Shown piece by piece: positions 28,880 through 38,079 of a stretch of DNA of 64,000 nucleotides (position 1 is its first letter; each line of letters opens with the position of its first letter). A model generated the notes under the pieces. The model was not told the origin of the DNA, searched no databases, and saw only the letters and a program-made list of their open reading frames with translations. Position numbers and translations under genes: made by a program. The stretch is taken from NCBI GenBank assembly GCA_014896295.1, contig JADBKR010000005.1, positions 310,001 to 374,000 of the forward strand, written 5' to 3'. The DNA is from Limnochordaceae bacterium (GTDB lineage Bacteria > Bacillota > Limnochordia > Limnochordales > Geochordaceae).

Positions 28880-31559
28880 GGTGCTTGAGCTGCTCCATCT
28901 GCTGCACGATGCGCGTGCGCCGCTCCCTTGCCTCGTCTCGCTTGCGACGCGTGGAGGCGACCACTTCCTCGGGCGCCCGCTCTACGAACTGCGGGTTGGC
29001 CAGGGTCGCCTCCCAGCGGGCAAGGAGCCCTTCCACCTCGGACAGCTCCCGGGCCAGCCGCTTCAGTTCTTCTTCGGTATCGAGCAGCCCTGCCAGCGGC
29101 AAGAACGCCTCCGCCCTGGCCCCCGCCACGGCCGGCACCGCGTCGCGCGGCCGCTGCTTGCCCGGCGCCTCGATGGTCAAATCCGACAGGCCGGCGAGCC
29201 GACGGATGTCCGAGGCGTGCGCCACCAGAAGAGGCCGGATGGAGCCGTCCGCCCAAACGATGGCCGGGATGCGGCGCCCCACCGGCACACCCTTCTCCGC
29301 CCGCACGTTGCGGATGGCCCGCACGACCTCGATGACCTGCCGCATGGCCTCCTCCGAGCTGTCGTCCGCCAGAGCCGCATCCGGCCTCGGCCAGGAGGCC
29401 ACCATGACCGAAGACCCCTCGTGCGGGAGCCTCTGCCAGATCTCCTCGGTGATGAAAGGCACGAACGGATGCAGGAGCCGCACCGCTTGCTCCAGCACGT
29501 ACCACAGCGTCGCCTGCACCCGTTGCCGGCCCGGCGACCCGGGCGCCAGCCGGGGCTTGGCGAGCTCGATGTACCAGTCGCACACCTCGTCCCAGGTGAA
29601 GTCGTAAAGCGCCCGGGCGGCTTCGCCGAGGTCGTAGCGCTCCAGGAGCTCGGTCACTTCGGCCGCCCGCCGGGCAAGCCGCGACAGGATCCAGCGTTCG
29701 GGAAGCTCCAGCTGCCCGTCCCGGGCCCACTCGACCAACCGCGCCGGGGCCGCGGCGGCGTCCTCGAAGTCCTCCAGGTGCATGAGCGAAAAGCGCGCCG
29801 CGTTCCACAGCTTGTTGGCGAAGTTGCGGCTGGCCTCCACGCGCTCGGGCCGCCAGCGCACGTCGTTGCCCATGCCCACGCCCATGACCAGGGTGAGGCG
29901 CAGCGCGTCCGCCCCGTACTCGTCGATGATCTCCAGCGGGTCGATGCCCGTGCCCTTGGACTTGCTCATCTTGCGGCCCATGGCGTCGCGCACGAGCCCG
30001 TGCAGCAGCACGTCCCGGAAGGGCACGTCGCCCATGAACTCGAGGCCCATCACGATCATCCGGGCCACCCAGAAGAAGAGAATGTCGAACCCGGTGACGA
30101 GCAGCGACGTCGGGTAGTAGAACCGCAGCTCCGCGGTCTCCTCCGGCCATCCCATGGTGGAGAAAGGCCACAGCGCCGAACTGAACCAGGTGTCGAGCAC
30201 GTCCGGGTCCTGCTCCACCCGGGCCGATCCGCATCGGGGGCACCGCTCCACGTCTTCCACGCTGGCGGTGACCTCGCCGCACTCCTGGCAGTACCAGACG
30301 GGGATCCGGTGACCCCACCACAGCTGCCGGGAGATGCACCAGTCCCGGACGTTCTCCATCCAGTGGAAGAAGTGGCTCTCGAACCGCTCCGGCAACAGCC
30401 GCACCCGCTTCTGCCTCACCGCTGCGATGGCCGGCTCTGCCAGGGGCTTCATGCGCACGAACCACTGCTTCGAGACGAGGGGTTCCACCACGGTGCCGCA
30501 CCGCTGGCAGTGGCCTACCGCGTGGTGGTGCGCCTCTTCCCGTACCAGGTATCCCTGGCGGCGCAACGCCTCGACGACCTTCTGGCGGGCCTGGGTCCGG
30601 TCCATGCCGGCAAACGGCTCCGGTGCGGCGGAGGTCATCCGGCCCTCTTCCCCGATGACCTGGACCGTCTCCAGGCCGTGCCGCCGCCCGATCTCGAAGT
30701 CGGTCGGGTCGTGGGCGGGGGTGACCTTGACGGCCCCGGTACCAAACGACATGTCCACCGACTCGTCCGCCACGATGGGTAGCCGGCGGCCCACCAGCGG
30801 CAGGATGGCCCGCTTGCCGACGAGCGGGAGGTAACGGGTGTCCTCGGGGTGCACCGCCACCCCGGTGTCGCCGAGCATGGTCTCCGGCCGGGTGGTGGCG
30901 ACCACGATGTCGCCGCTGCCGTCTTCCAGGGGATAGCGGATGTACCAGAGCCGCCCGTCGGTCTCCTCGTGCTCCACCTCCAGGTCCGACAGGGCCGTCT
31001 GGCACCTGGGACACCAGTTGATGATGTAGTCGCCCCGGTAGATGAGCCCCTTGCGGAACAGGTGCACGAAGACCTCCCGGACGGCTCGCGAGCAGCCCGG
31101 ATCCATCGTGAACCTCTCCCGTGACCAGTCGCAGGAGGCCCCGAGCCGGCGCAGCTGGTGGGTGATGACCCCGCCGTACTTTTCCTTCCATGCCCAGACC
31201 CGCTCGAGGAACTGCTCGCGCCCGAGGTCGTGGCGGCTCTTGCCCTCCTTGGCCAGCTCCGCCTCCACGACCACCTGGGTGGCGATCCCGGCGTGGTCGG
31301 TGCCGGGCACCCACAGCGTCGAGTACCCCTGCATCCGCCTGAAGCGCACCATGATGTCCTGCAGCGTGTTGTCCATCGCATGCCCCATGTGGAGCGACCC
31401 GGTCACGTTGGGCGGAGGGATGACGATGCTGAAGGGCTGCCGGGACGGGTCGGGGTCGCCCCGGAAGAAGCCCTGCCTCTCCCAGTACGCGTACCAGCGC
31501 GGCTCCACCTCCTGCGGGCTGTAAACGGACGGAAGGGTCTGGTGATCGGTCCGAGCCAT
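28869..31559 (-). CDS. valS: valyl-tRNA synthetase
   Basis: 896 aa. The HIGH-type motif is in PNVTGSLHMGHAMDN and the KMSKS motif in GRKMSKSKGTGIDP. The editing domain with TTRPETMLGDTGVAVHP and a C-terminal coiled coil (LKRLARELSEVEGLLARWEA) are present, so it is complete. It is controlled by the T-box leader immediately upstream. Confidence 0.97.
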   Translation of the reverse strand: MARTDHQTLPSVYSPQEVEPRWYAYWERQGFFRGDPDPSRQPFSIVIPPPNVTGSLHMGHAMDNTLQDIMVRFRRMQGYSTLWVPGTDHAGIATQVVVEAELAKEGKSRHDLGREQFLERVWAWKEKYGGVITHQLRRLGASCDWSRERFTMDPGCSRAVREVFVHLFRKGLIYRGDYIINWCPRCQTALSDLEVEHEETDGRLWYIRYPLEDGSGDIVVATTRPETMLGDTGVAVHPEDTRYLPLVGKRAILPLVGRRLPIVADESVDMSFGTGAVKVTPAHDPTDFEIGRRHGLETVQVIGEEGRMTSAAPEPFAGMDRTQARQKVVEALRRQGYLVREEAHHHAVGHCQRCGTVVEPLVSKQWFVRMKPLAEPAIAAVRQKRVRLLPERFESHFFHWMENVRDWCISRQLWWGHRIPVWYCQECGEVTASVEDVERCPRCGSARVEQDPDVLDTWFSSALWPFSTMGWPEETAELRFYYPTSLLVTGFDILFFWVARMIVMGLEFMGDVPFRDVLLHGLVRDAMGRKMSKSKGTGIDPLEIIDEYGADALRLTLVMGVGMGNDVRWRPERVEASRNFANKLWNAARFSLMHLEDFEDAAAAPARLVEWARDGQLELPERWILSRLARRAAEVTELLERYDLGEAARALYDFTWDEVCDWYIELAKPRLAPGSPGRQRVQATLWYVLEQAVRLLHPFVPFITEEIWQRLPHEGSSVMVASWPRPDAALADDSSEEAMRQVIEVVRAIRNVRAEKGVPVGRRIPAIVWADGSIRPLLVAHASDIRRLAGLSDLTIEAPGKQRPRDAVPAVAGARAEAFLPLAGLLDTEEELKRLARELSEVEGLLARWEATLANPQFVERAPEEVVASTRRKRDEARERRTRIVQQMEQLKHLVH

Positions 31560-31597
31560 GCGAGAACGCCTGCCTCCTCCTGGCCCGTACTAACGAC

Positions 31598-31916
31598 GGA
31601 CCCCCTCGCCAAAGGGCGAGGGGGTCCCCGCGGTACCACCTTTTTTCCCGGCCGGCACCGGCGCCCGACTCCCCGCCTGCCGGGGAGCGACCGCGCACCG
31701 CCGGGATCTTTGCGGGCGATAACGTACCCGGCCCGTCCGGGCCTACCCGGCTCCCGCCCTCCCGCTGTCTGCGGGCCCGCTCGCCGATCGACCCGGAAGC
31801 TCGGAAGCGACCTTCGGCGCCGCCACGACCCGGGGGCCTTTCACCCGGCGGGCCCCCGTCTCTACCGGCGGGACAGGCGCCTACTCCTCTCCCTCATCGC
31901 CTGCGTTCGTCAACTT
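31598..31916 (-). promoter_or_regulatory. T-box riboswitch leader of valS
   Basis: On the minus strand the leader begins with GATGAGGGAGAGGAGTAGG, a typical stem I base. It carries the antiterminator motif GGTGGTACCGCGG (31628-31640) and ends in a 13-bp terminator stem (31598-31610 with 31615-31627) closing a 4-nt loop. A GTC triplet (Val) at 31809-31811 after the apical part of stem I is the likely specifier. Uncharged tRNA-Val should favour read-through into valS-folC. Confidence 0.9.
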
Positions 31917-31922
31917 AACGGC

Positions 31923-31951
31923 AATCTAGCATGGCCCCTGGAGGCTGTCAA
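31923..31951 (-). promoter_or_regulatory. sigma-A type promoter of valS
   Basis: On the minus strand: a perfect -35 TTGACA (31946-31951), a 17-nt spacer and -10 TAGATT (31923-31928). Transcription would start near 31916, right before the T-box stem I. Confidence 0.85.
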
Positions 31952-32240
31952 GCTTCGCCGATTCCCTGGCGCAGGTTCTGGCCGCCAGACCCACGAAGGA
32001 CGGCACTGAGCATGCGATCGAAAGGAAACGGCCCCGGCCCTGCCGAACCGCTCAGGAGCTCCGGGCTGCAAACTTCGGAGCGGTCCTGCGGGGGGACAGG
32101 GGGTGGTCGGCCCGCCTATCGGGACGCGTCATGCGGAGATTGCCCGTCGTATCGTACCGGCGTGGGAGAGTGGCGTAGGGGCCCAACCCCGGTCCGCGTC
32201 GTTTCCCGTCACTCCAAACAGGTTGGGGGCGGTCCATTCC

Positions 32241-34058
32241 ATGCACGGTCATCACGGTCGAGCCCTGGCGTTGCTGGCGAGCCTGCTCCTGGTGGTCGGC
32301 CTGGCAGCCGCCGCGGGCGCGGCCCCGAAAAACCCGGATACCCTGGTCAAGGCCGAGTACGGCGAGCCGGAGACCCTGGATCCGGCCTTCGCGTACGACA
32401 CCGCCAGCGGGGAGGTCATCTACCAGATCTACGAAAACCTCATCGCGTTCGACGGCAGCGACCTCACCAAGTTCGTGCCCATGCTGGCCACCCAGGTGCC
32501 GTCCGTTCAGAACGGCCTCATCAGCAAGGACGGCAAGACCTACCGGTTCCCCATCCGCAAGGGCGTCCGCTTCCATGACGGCACGCCCCTCACTCCGGCC
32601 GACGTCGAGTACAGCTTCGAGCGGATCATGCTGCAGGACCGCAACGGCGGGCCGGCCTGGATGATCCTGGAGCCGTTGCTCGGGGTCAGCTCCATCGAGC
32701 AGCTCGCCACCAGCATGGCCGGCGTCAAGGAGTTCAAGGAGGTCCCGGCGGACGTCCTTCGCAAGGTGTACGACAAGGTCGACAAGGCCGTCGAGGTGCA
32801 GGGCGACAGCGTGATCTTCCACCTCGCCAGGCCTTACCCGCCGTTCCTGTCGATCCTGGCCCACAACTCGAGCTGGTCTTCCATCATCAGCAAGAAGTGG
32901 GCCATCGCCCAGGGCGACTGGGACGGCAAGCCCGACAACTGGGTGAAGTGGCACGACCCCAAGGCCGAGGAGGACCCGCTCTTCGAGAAGGCCAACGGCA
33001 CCGGCCCCTTCAAGCTGGTCACCTGGGAGCACGGCAGCCAGGTGATCCTGGAGCGCAACGACGACTACTGGCGCAAGCCGGCCCAGCTCAAGCGGGTGGT
33101 CATCAAGAAGGTCGACGAGTGGAGCACGCGCCTGTTGATGCTCCAGTCCGGTGACGCCGACATCATCGTGACGGATCCCCAGTATCTCGGCCAGGTCGAA
33201 AAGCTCCCGGGCGTGACGGTCCTTCGCAAGCTGCCGTGGGTCACCAACACCACCATGTTCTTCACCTACCAGATCGCTGCGGAGGGCAACCCGTACATCG
33301 GCAGCGGCAAGCTGGACGGCAACGGCATCCCGCCTGACTTCTTCATGGACATCGACGTGCGCAAGGCGTTCAACTACGCCTTCGACTTCGACACGTACAT
33401 CAAGGACGTGGTGCAGGGCGAGGGTACCCAGGCCCGAGGGCCGATTCCGAGGGGCCTTCCCTTCTTCAACCCGGAGCAGCCGGTGTACAAGTACGACCCC
33501 AAGAAGGCGGAGGAGCACTTCAGGAAGGCCTGGGGCGGCAAGCTCTGGCAGACCGGCTTCAAGATGACCATCACGTACAACTCGGGCAACGACGCCCGCC
33601 GGATCGCCGGGGAGATCCTCAAGCAGGGCATCGAGTCCATCAACCCCAAGTTCCACATCGACATCCAGGCGGTGCAGTGGCCGACCTTCCTGCAGGCGTA
33701 CCTGGAGAGCAAGCTCCCGATCTTCACCATCGGGTGGCTGGCCGACTTCCCCGACCCGCACAACTTCGCGGTACCGTACCTCGCCAAAGAAGGCGGCACC
33801 TATGCACCCGCGCAGCGGTTCCCCGAGGAGTGGTACAAGCAGTTCCAGGAGCTGATCGACAAGGGGATGTCGACGACCGACCCGAAGGAGCGCCAGGAGG
33901 CGTACTACAAGATGCAGCAGCTCGCTTACGACTACGCGCTCGACATCTTCCTGGTGGACCGCACCGACAACCGGGTCATGCGCGACTGGGTCAAGGGCTT
34001 CTACCCCAACGCGATCCGGCCCGGAGACGACTTCTACCCGATGTACAAAGAGGGTTGA
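32241..34058 (+). CDS. ABC transporter substrate-binding protein, peptide/nickel family 5
   Basis: An extracytoplasmic solute receptor of 605 aa. The N-terminus is a signal peptide (RALALLASLLLVVGLAAAAGAA) without a lipobox Cys. The SBP_bac_5 fold follows, with YGEPETLDPAFAYDT, FPIRKGVRFHDGTPLTPADV and DIDVRKAFNYAFD. ATG 32241 follows GGGGGCGG by about 9 nt, whereas an open extension to 32103 has no signal-like start. Two permease genes follow. The 289 nt between the valS promoter and this start hold no recognised gene or convincing promoter. Confidence 0.92.
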   Translation: MHGHHGRALALLASLLLVVGLAAAAGAAPKNPDTLVKAEYGEPETLDPAFAYDTASGEVIYQIYENLIAFDGSDLTKFVPMLATQVPSVQNGLISKDGKTYRFPIRKGVRFHDGTPLTPADVEYSFERIMLQDRNGGPAWMILEPLLGVSSIEQLATSMAGVKEFKEVPADVLRKVYDKVDKAVEVQGDSVIFHLARPYPPFLSILAHNSSWSSIISKKWAIAQGDWDGKPDNWVKWHDPKAEEDPLFEKANGTGPFKLVTWEHGSQVILERNDDYWRKPAQLKRVVIKKVDEWSTRLLMLQSGDADIIVTDPQYLGQVEKLPGVTVLRKLPWVTNTTMFFTYQIAAEGNPYIGSGKLDGNGIPPDFFMDIDVRKAFNYAFDFDTYIKDVVQGEGTQARGPIPRGLPFFNPEQPVYKYDPKKAEEHFRKAWGGKLWQTGFKMTITYNSGNDARRIAGEILKQGIESINPKFHIDIQAVQWPTFLQAYLESKLPIFTIGWLADFPDPHNFAVPYLAKEGGTYAPAQRFPEEWYKQFQELIDKGMSTTDPKERQEAYYKMQQLAYDYALDIFLVDRTDNRVMRDWVKGFYPNAIRPGDDFYPMYKEG

Positions 34059-34178
34059 GGAGGCTCGCGGGCTCTTCGGCCCCGGCCGGGGCCGGTGGGC
34101 CTGCGCCCGTGTCCGTGAAGCAACCTGGCAGGGGCCCGGGTGACCGGGCTCCTGTCACGATGGGGACGGCGAAGCCCG

Positions 34179-35210
34179 ATGTTACGCCTGATCGTCCGGC
34201 GCCTGCTGCTGTTACCGGTCGTGGTCTTCGGGGTGACCGCGGTCATCTTCGGGCTCATCCAGCTCCTGAGCCCCTACCAGCGCATCAGCCTCTTCATCCG
34301 TGACGTCCAGGAGCTGAAGCGATTCTCGGCCCAACAGCTCATCGAGAAGTACCAGCTGGATGCACCCCTGCAGGTGCAATACCTCAACTGGATGAAGGAG
34401 ATGGCCTCGGGCCACATGGGCTGGTCCGAGGTGGCCAAGCAGCCCCTCGCCGACGTGCTGCGCACCCGCTTCCCGGCCACGGTCGAGCTCACGATCTGGG
34501 CCATCATCCCCATGGCGCTCGGGGGCATCTGGCTCGGTACGCTGGCAGCCGTGCATCACAACCGTTTCCTGGACCACGCGAGCCGGGTCTTCGCCATCGT
34601 GGGCTGGTCCTTGCCGGCGTTCGTCTTCGGGCTCTTGTTCTTGATGTTCTTTTACGGGTACCTGGGCTGGTTCCCGCCGGGGCGGCTCTCCGTCTGGGCG
34701 ACGGAGGCCCTGCTCGCTCCGAGCTTCCGTGCCTACACGGGGATGGTGACCTTCGACGCTCTTCTCAACGGCCGCCTGGACGTCTTCTGGGACGCGCTGC
34801 GCCACCTCGTCGGGCCGGTGACGACCCTCTCTTACCTGTACTGGGCTCAGCTCCAGCGGATCACGCGCTCGAGCATGCTCGAGACGCTGCGGCAGGATTA
34901 CGTCCGTACGGCTCGGGCCAAGGGCCTCGACGAACGCACGGTCATCAACAAGCACGCGCGGCGAAACGCCCTCATCCCCGTCGTGACCATCGTGGGGCTC
35001 ACGGTGCTGGCCCTGCTCGGGGGTGTGGTGATCACCGAGACCATCTTCGCCTTCCCGGGCATCGGGAGCCTCCTCGCCCTGGCCGCGCTCCAGCTCGACT
35101 ACGCGACCGTCGTCGGCATCGCGACCGTGGCGGCCGCATTGACCGTGCTCATCGTGCTGCTCGTCGACATCGCCTACGCCCTGGTGGATCCCAGGGTCCG
35201 GGTACAGTGA
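34179..35210 (+). CDS. ABC transporter permease, DppB/OppB type
   Basis: Inner-membrane permease with MLRLIVRRLLLLPVVVFG at the chosen start, about six membrane segments and the EAA loop (LRQDYVRTARAKGLDERTVINKHARRNA, seen as YVRTARAKGLDE) that contacts the ATPase. A GTG at 34140 would add 13 residues. Part of a binding protein/DppB/DppC operon for peptides or related solutes. Confidence 0.93.
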   Translation: MLRLIVRRLLLLPVVVFGVTAVIFGLIQLLSPYQRISLFIRDVQELKRFSAQQLIEKYQLDAPLQVQYLNWMKEMASGHMGWSEVAKQPLADVLRTRFPATVELTIWAIIPMALGGIWLGTLAAVHHNRFLDHASRVFAIVGWSLPAFVFGLLFLMFFYGYLGWFPPGRLSVWATEALLAPSFRAYTGMVTFDALLNGRLDVFWDALRHLVGPVTTLSYLYWAQLQRITRSSMLETLRQDYVRTARAKGLDERTVINKHARRNALIPVVTIVGLTVLALLGGVVITETIFAFPGIGSLLALAALQLDYATVVGIATVAAALTVLIVLLVDIAYALVDPRVRVQ

Positions 35211-35238
35211 CCCCCGCAGGGACAGGTGGGAGACCCAG

Positions 35239-36117
35239 ATGGACACCGTTCGGAGATACTTCCGCAATCCGATGGCGACGACCGGGTTCGTCTTGCTCAT
35301 GGCGTTCCTCGCCGTCGCCATCCTGGCCCCGGTCCTGGCGCCCCCGCGCTGGCCCGACCAGCCGTTTCGTATCCCGCGCTACGGCTTTTCCGTCGAGCCC
35401 AAGCCCCCCACCGCCGAGCACCCCTTCGGCCTGACGGAGGGCCAGTACGACGTTTTCTACGGGGTCATCTGGGGTACCCGCACGGCCTTCCTGGTGGGCG
35501 TCGGAGTGGTGGGAGCGGCGGTGCTCATCGGCCTCGTCGTCGGCACGCTGGCAGGCTACTTCGGGGGGCGGCTCGACGAGCTGTTGATGCGGATCGCCGA
35601 CATCCTCCAGTCCGTCCCTTACCTCATGGTGACCGTCATCATCGTGGCCATCTTCGGCAAGGGGCTCGACAACGTCGGGGTCACCCTGGCGCTCCTCTCG
35701 TGGATGCCGTACGCCCGGTTGGTGAGGGGAAGCGTCCTGCAAACCAAGTCCATGGAGTTCGTGGAGGCGGCGAGGGCCATCGGGTTGAGCCCCTGGCGGA
35801 TCATGCTGCGCCACGTCCTGCCCAACTCCATTTTCCCCGTGCTGGTGCAGGCATCCCTCGACATCGGCGCGGTCGTGGGCACGGTCGCGGCGTTGAGCTT
35901 CCTCGGGCTGGGCGCCGAACCCGGATTCGCCGACTGGGGACAGCTGACGGCGTTCAGCCGCAACTGGATCCTGGGCCGGCCGGGCGAGCCGTTCGCCTAC
36001 TGGTACACCATCGTGATCCCCGGCATGGCCATCGTGCTCTTCGTACTGGCGTGGAACCTCATCGGGGACGGTCTCCGGGACGTCATGGATCCTCGCCTGC
36101 GCCGGGAGATCCGCTGA
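35239..36117 (+). CDS. ABC transporter permease, DppC/OppC type
   Basis: 292 aa with the OppC N-terminal segment (RRYFRNPMATTGFVLLMAFLA), membrane helices and the EAA loop with EFVEAARAIGLSPWRIMLRHVLPN. It pairs with the upstream DppB-type gene. No ATP-binding subunit gene follows, so the transporter must borrow ATPases encoded elsewhere. Confidence 0.93.
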   Translation: MDTVRRYFRNPMATTGFVLLMAFLAVAILAPVLAPPRWPDQPFRIPRYGFSVEPKPPTAEHPFGLTEGQYDVFYGVIWGTRTAFLVGVGVVGAAVLIGLVVGTLAGYFGGRLDELLMRIADILQSVPYLMVTVIIVAIFGKGLDNVGVTLALLSWMPYARLVRGSVLQTKSMEFVEAARAIGLSPWRIMLRHVLPNSIFPVLVQASLDIGAVVGTVAALSFLGLGAEPGFADWGQLTAFSRNWILGRPGEPFAYWYTIVIPGMAIVLFVLAWNLIGDGLRDVMDPRLRREIR

Positions 36118-36137
36118 GGGAGGGGCTCCGGCTCCCT
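36117..36137 (+). terminator. possible terminator after the ABC permease operon
   Basis: A 6-bp stem AGGGAG (36117-36122) with CTCCCT (36132-36137) and a 9-nt loop starts at the last base of the DppC stop codon and is followed by TCTTGG. The stem is short and the U-tract weak. A second, larger inverted repeat (36150-36157 with 36200-36207) lies before the convergent hydrolase gene. Confidence 0.4.
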
Positions 36138-36211
36138 TCTTGGCGTATGCAGGGGCCACCGCCCGCCCGCGCCCGGCCCTCCGGAGGCGGCAAGGCGGCG
36201 GCCCCTGCTCT

Positions 36212-36907
36212 TCAGGCCACCTGCAGGCTCGCCCCCGGCTGCAGTACCCGCACCTCGACGCCCTGCTGGCGGGCCGCCTCGACGAAAGGCGCCGGATCCT
36301 GCACCAGCACGTCGAAGGTCCCGTAGTGGATCGGCACCGCGAGCCTGGGCTTCAACAGCCGGGCGGCGTAGGCCGCGTCCTCGGGCCCCATGGTGAAGTT
36401 GTCCCCGATGGGCAACAGGGCCACGTCGATGGGGTGGCGCTCGCCGATGAGGGCCATGTCGCCGAAGAGCCCCGTGTCACCCGCATGATACAGGGTCTTG
36501 CCGTCGACGCGCAGCAGGTACCCGCACGGGTTGCCGGTGTAGACGACCCGATCCCCCTCCTCGGCTCCTGACCCGTGCCACGCCGGCGTCAGCTTCACCC
36601 ACCCCCACTCGAACGGGCGGCTGCCGCCGATGTGCATGGGATGCACGCTGGCGCCCCTGGCCCGGCACAGCATGGCCAGCTCGTACGGAGCCACGATGGT
36701 GGCGCCGCTGCGTTTGGCGATGGCCACCGCATCACCCAGGTGGTCGCCGTGGCCGTGCGTCAGCAGGATGGCCCTGGGCCGGAACTGCTCGGGCCGCGCC
36801 CCCGCCTTCTCGGCCAAAGGGTTGCCGGTGACGAACGGGTCGATGAGGATGGTGCCGTGACCTCCCGTCACCTCGACGAAGGCATGCCCCCAGAACCTCA
36901 CCTGCAT
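36212..36907 (-). CDS. UPF0173-type metal-dependent hydrolase (metallo-beta-lactamase fold)
   Basis: 231 aa with the metal-binding motif LLTHGHGDHLGDA, a second His in HAGDTGLFGDM and the C-terminal VPIHYGTFD motif. It matches the YtkL/UPF0173 family; the substrate is unknown. The ATG at 36907 is preferred (GGAGGGG about 11 nt upstream) over an open extension to 37021 that overlaps the dehydrogenase gene. It follows that gene by 40 nt. Confidence 0.9.
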   Translation of the reverse strand: MQVRFWGHAFVEVTGGHGTILIDPFVTGNPLAEKAGARPEQFRPRAILLTHGHGDHLGDAVAIAKRSGATIVAPYELAMLCRARGASVHPMHIGGSRPFEWGWVKLTPAWHGSGAEEGDRVVYTGNPCGYLLRVDGKTLYHAGDTGLFGDMALIGERHPIDVALLPIGDNFTMGPEDAAYAARLLKPRLAVPIHYGTFDVLVQDPAPFVEAARQQGVEVRVLQPGASLQVA

Positions 36908-36947
36908 GGCCTGGTCGTCCCCTCCCTGCGCGCCCGCCGCTGGTCCC

Positions 36948-38027
36948 CTAGACCCCGGCCTCGAGCGCACCAACGATGGCGTCGGCCATCTCCTTCGTGC
37001 CCACGGCCGTCGGGTCGTCACGGCGAGGCTTGAGATCGTAAGTCACGAAGCGGCCCTCGGCGATCACGTGCGCCACGGCCCGCTCCAACCGGTCGGCGGC
37101 CTCCTTCTCCCCCAGGTGCCGCAGCATGAGCATACCCGACAGGATGAGCGCCGTCGGGTTGACCTTGTTTTGCCCCTTGTACTTGGGCGCCGACCCATGA
37201 ATGGCCTCGAAAACCGCGTACTCGTCCCCGATGTTGGCCCCCGGCGCGACCCCAAGGCCCCCCACCAGCCCTGCGGCCAGGTCGGACAGGATGTCCCCGT
37301 ACAGGTTGGGCAACACGAGCACGTCGTACAGCTCGGGCTTTTGCACCAGCTGCATGCTCATGTTGTCGACCAGCATCTCTTCGTACTGGATCCGTCCCTC
37401 GTACCCCCGGGCCACCTCCCGCCCCACCCGGAAGAAGAGCCCGTCGGTGTACTTCATGATGTTGGCCTTGGCCACGGCCGTCACCTTGCGGCGGCCGTTG
37501 GCCAGCGCGTACTCGAACGCGTAGCGGATGATCCGGCGGCTGCCCGTCTCGGAGATCGGCTTGATGGAGATGGCCGAGTCGGGCCGGATCTTCCCCTGGC
37601 TCATCTCGATGATCTGGCGGGCCTGCGGGGTGCCGAGGTCCCACTCCACGCCGGCGTACAGGTCTTCGGTGTTCTCCCGGACGATGACCAGGTCGACCTG
37701 GTCGTAGCGCGACCGCACCCCTTTGTAAAGCTTGCACGGGCGAACGCACGCGTACAGCCCCAGCTCCTGGCGCAAGGCCACGTTGACCGAGCGGAACCCG
37801 GTGCCGATGGGAGTCGTGATCGGCCCCTTGAGCGCCACCTTGTTGCGCCGCACCGAGTCCAGGACTTCCTGGGGCAGCGGCGTCCCGTAGCGCTCCATGA
37901 CCTCCGCCCCGGCCTCCACCACCTCCCACTCGATGGCGACGCCGGTGGCATCCAGCACCCGCCGCGTCGCCTCGGCGATCTCGGGGCCGGTTCCGTCGCC
38001 GGGAATCAATGTTATGGTGTGTTTCAA
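36948..38027 (-). CDS. isocitrate/isopropylmalate dehydrogenase family enzyme, probably NAD-dependent isocitrate dehydrogenase
   Basis: 359 aa with [20 protein letters not shown], the substrate-binding Arg segment [11 protein letters not shown] and [15 protein letters not shown]. The metal-binding region is [22 protein letters not shown] and the cofactor region [13 protein letters not shown]. The VRPCKLYKG and [10 protein letters not shown] forms point to isocitrate rather than isopropylmalate. No leucine genes are nearby. It precedes the hydrolase gene and has a 52-nt gap to the NDUFA9-like gene. Confidence 0.88.
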   Translation of the reverse strand: MKHTITLIPGDGTGPEIAEATRRVLDATGVAIEWEVVEAGAEVMERYGTPLPQEVLDSVRRNKVALKGPITTPIGTGFRSVNVALRQELGLYACVRPCKLYKGVRSRYDQVDLVIVRENTEDLYAGVEWDLGTPQARQIIEMSQGKIRPDSAISIKPISETGSRRIIRYAFEYALANGRRKVTAVAKANIMKYTDGLFFRVGREVARGYEGRIQYEEMLVDNMSMQLVQKPELYDVLVLPNLYGDILSDLAAGLVGGLGVAPGANIGDEYAVFEAIHGSAPKYKGQNKVNPTALILSGMLMLRHLGEKEAADRLERAVAHVIAEGRFVTYDLKPRRDDPTAVGTKEMADAIVGALEAGV

Positions 38028-38079
38028 CGTTGCTTGACCTCCCTTGGCTGGCAGTGATGAGATTCACGCCGGGTTGGAT

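Noticed and set aside
32052-33761. Long open frame (569 codons) on the minus strand opposite the ABC binding-protein gene
   Set aside because: High GC content creates long antisense frames. The plus-strand gene has a signal peptide, family motifs and a ribosome site, while the antisense product has no recognisable domain.
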